Positions 62,094-64,000 of a DNA stretch of 64,000 nucleotides are shown in pieces. Origin of the DNA: Cyclina sinensis (taxonomy: Eukaryota; Mollusca; Bivalvia; Venerida; Veneridae); contig JAAONU010000006.1 of NCBI GenBank assembly GCA_012932295.1, positions 34,168,607 to 34,232,606 on the forward strand, given 5' to 3'. The stretch's first letter is position 1. Every line of letters starts with the position of its first letter. A program made the position numbers and the translations under genes. A model generated the notes under the pieces. The model worked only from the letters and a program-made list of their open reading frames with translations. It was not told the origin of the DNA and did not search any database.

Positions 62094-62384
62094 CTACAAA
62101 TTCCCCCCAGTTTTAATATATATATAGCATCTGTATTGATATCGCATTCACCCTTTTCAACGACTTGGTTACAGAGAGATTTAAACGCTTCAAACATAGT
62201 TTGATTATTCAACCACTGTTTTATTTTTTAATGTTGTTTAAATAGTGACAACATTTATGGGGTAAAATGCTAAACAAAACCATTCTATATAGCTCAGAGT
62301 CCAGTATTTGCTTTAAAAATATATGGCTTTCTCACAAAGTCCTCGTAAGTCGGTTTACACAACGTCGGCGGTTGAACGTCTGTA

Positions 62385-62580
62385 GCGCCGATATATGTCC
62401 AAACGTCGAAAAATGTCCAAACGACGATAAATGTCCAAAAATTGACGATAAATGTCTCAATCGCCGATAAATGTCCAAAACTCCTTTAACGATAAATGTC
62501 CAAAAATTAACGAAAAATGTCGCAACAAATTAGGTGCTCATAAATGTCCAAATCGGTTAACGATAAATGTCTCAACTTTT
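62385..62580 (+). repeat. Irregular short repeat 'CGATAAATGTCCAAA'
   Basis: About nine copies of 'cgataaatgtccaaa' or variants (atatgtccaaacg, aaaaatgtccaaac, aaatgtctcaa) at 14-30 bp spacing. The spacing is too irregular for a simple satellite. Confidence 0.7.
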
Positions 62581-64000
62581 CATATGTTAATTTGTTATTT
62601 ATTGTATTGGAAAAACGTCGATTGTTGGATACTGTAACAGTCTATCCAACTAACCCGTGATTTTACCCTCTGGTTTACCCCCGACGTACAATGTATCATA
62701 CATTATTGTGCGTGGCCAGTTGCAGATCTGGATGGAGCGCGGGGGGCATGTGCCTTCTTAACTCACCGAAGCAATACGTTTTAGCATTGTTTGTGTTCTT
62801 CAATATTTTTGTGCCCCATATAGCGTTGCCCTTGTCCGTCCGAGTGTCCAAGTGTCCGTCCCGAAAGTTTGTGAACGCTATAGGGGCGTGGGCAGTGTTG
62901 CATATTCCTTTACTGTCTTTAAACAGACTCAATGAAACCGAGTCTGCTGATTTCTATATTTTGTTTGTTTTCATTCCTTTTAAATGATCAACATTTGTTT
63001 GGAATTTTGTTAATATGAGAAGAATCAGTGCCGCAGCCATTTATTATAATCTGAAAACCATAAGTCAATTTGCTTGGCCAAATTTGACAGACAGGTCACA
63101 AACAGTACACTAATAACCCGGTACATCGACATCATTAGTTGGTAACCGTCGATGGCGAAGCGCTCCTTTAAGCTCAAAACACCATTTTCATACGTGACAG
63201 CGTGCCCGCAGTGCCGATCAATCCTCTACGCGTCGATGCGTAATAACCAAAGACAGGATATCATGAAAGCTATGCAGAAACGAAATAGAGAATTTGAAAT
63301 ACTACCAACCTAAGGCAATCAAGCCAATAACAATAAGTGGTCAAAAGTTAAGAAAAATATGCAACTCTTTCTGGCAAGAGATTTCAAGACACAATTCTAT
63401 GAATATTCAAAAGTACCAATCTAATAGTAACAACCATTTTTGTACGTAAAGACAAATTCATCAACTGTTAAGAAAAATATTAGTTTATGTGCATCAACTG
63501 AATAAATGAATATGGTTGAAATAAGCATACCTCTTTTTCTGTCCAAAATGTTTCACATTTTCAAGTTATATTACTGTTCACTATAAATCAAACTGCGCTT
63601 TAGTCGTGAAAATAACTCAAAACCTGATTAATACATTTTTAAAAAACGTAGAATAAATTAATTCTGTCGATAGACTTCTGCAATTTGATGGTAGAAGCAA
63701 GAATATAATTTAACTATAGATGAATTATTATTGTACACAGACCACTTGCTCATTAGTCAACGTTTTATTCTGCAAATCATTTTCAAAAGTACATGTACAA
63801 ATGATGTCTGTACCAAACTCATATTTATGATACTTTCAAATCAATACTTATCTTGAAATCCAATTGATATACATAATGAATTATGTAATTATTGTATATT
63901 TTATTGAACAGATCACCTATAACAGTGATTTTACGGGTGATTTGCTACTCAAACCTTCCTCGGGTAAGTCGAGGAAGACTTTCAACTATGAATACCAATT
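62581..64000. other. 3' flank: no gene recognised
   Basis: A GC-richer patch at 62690-62890 ('ggatggagcgcggggggcat', 'ttgtccgtccgagtgtccaa') looks repeat-derived. The rest is AT-rich without a supported exon. Confidence 0.5.

Noticed and set aside
62691..62987. 98-codon ORF near the right edge
   Set aside because: Repeat-like surroundings, no recognisable domain, and no supporting exon structure.

Overview
The window is eukaryotic genomic DNA. It is AT-rich, has small exons with GT-AG introns, and is dense in repeats. Several interspersed repeats (CAAGAGGGCCATGATGG...GGTGAGCTA, TATACGCCCGTT...ACGGGCGTATTATG, the 146-bp 'TTGCCCCATTTTTGAATTATC' unit) look like families I associate with bivalve mollusc genomes. 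That assignment is from memory and was not tested by a search.

Host gene: one multi-exon plus-strand gene runs through almost the whole window. It is a Patched-domain (PTCHD3-like, RND/sterol-sensing-domain) membrane protein. I could join 20 coding exons (7327 to 59866) in consistent phase into a 963-residue protein with about 12 membrane segments, a GVDD motif in the first membrane block and GLSVD in the second. Its introns have been inflated by four things. (1) An 8.7-kb minisatellite in intron 6 (10217-18920), whose unit carries a copy of the exon 6 3' end and its 5' splice site. (2) Dispersed repeats. (3) A complete Polinton/Maverick in intron 8. (4) A 2.2-kb foldback element with 9-bp target duplications in intron 16.

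Polinton: 22872-44692 (21,821 bp) is flanked by a perfect 6-bp duplication GGCGGC, starts AGTAGTATGG, ends CCATACTACT and has 413-bp terminal inverted repeats in which I see no mismatch, so it looks young. Left side, plus strand: a small Cys/His protein (ORF1), a spliced packaging ATPase and two small putative virion proteins. Centre, minus strand: a six-exon protein-primed DNA polymerase B (1387 residues) that begins with four zinc fingers. Next, plus strand: a spliced acidic protein with a SUMO-interaction-like motif, followed after an in-frame UGA by an F-box. Right side, minus strand: a spliced type I membrane protein with an ITIM-like tail, the spliced double-jelly-roll major capsid protein, a basic minor virion protein, a penton-like minor capsid protein, a chromodomain DDE integrase and a two-TM protein. 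I recognised no adenain-type protease. The gene set would support self-synthesis, packaging and integration. The membrane receptor and the SIM/F-box unit look like host-interaction accessories and are the most unusual content.

Right-end history: just inside the right terminal repeat, the sequence that follows ORF1 on the left reappears with ORF1 deleted. Inside that lies a diverged partial second copy of the terminal repeat. This suggests that the right end was rebuilt from the left end.
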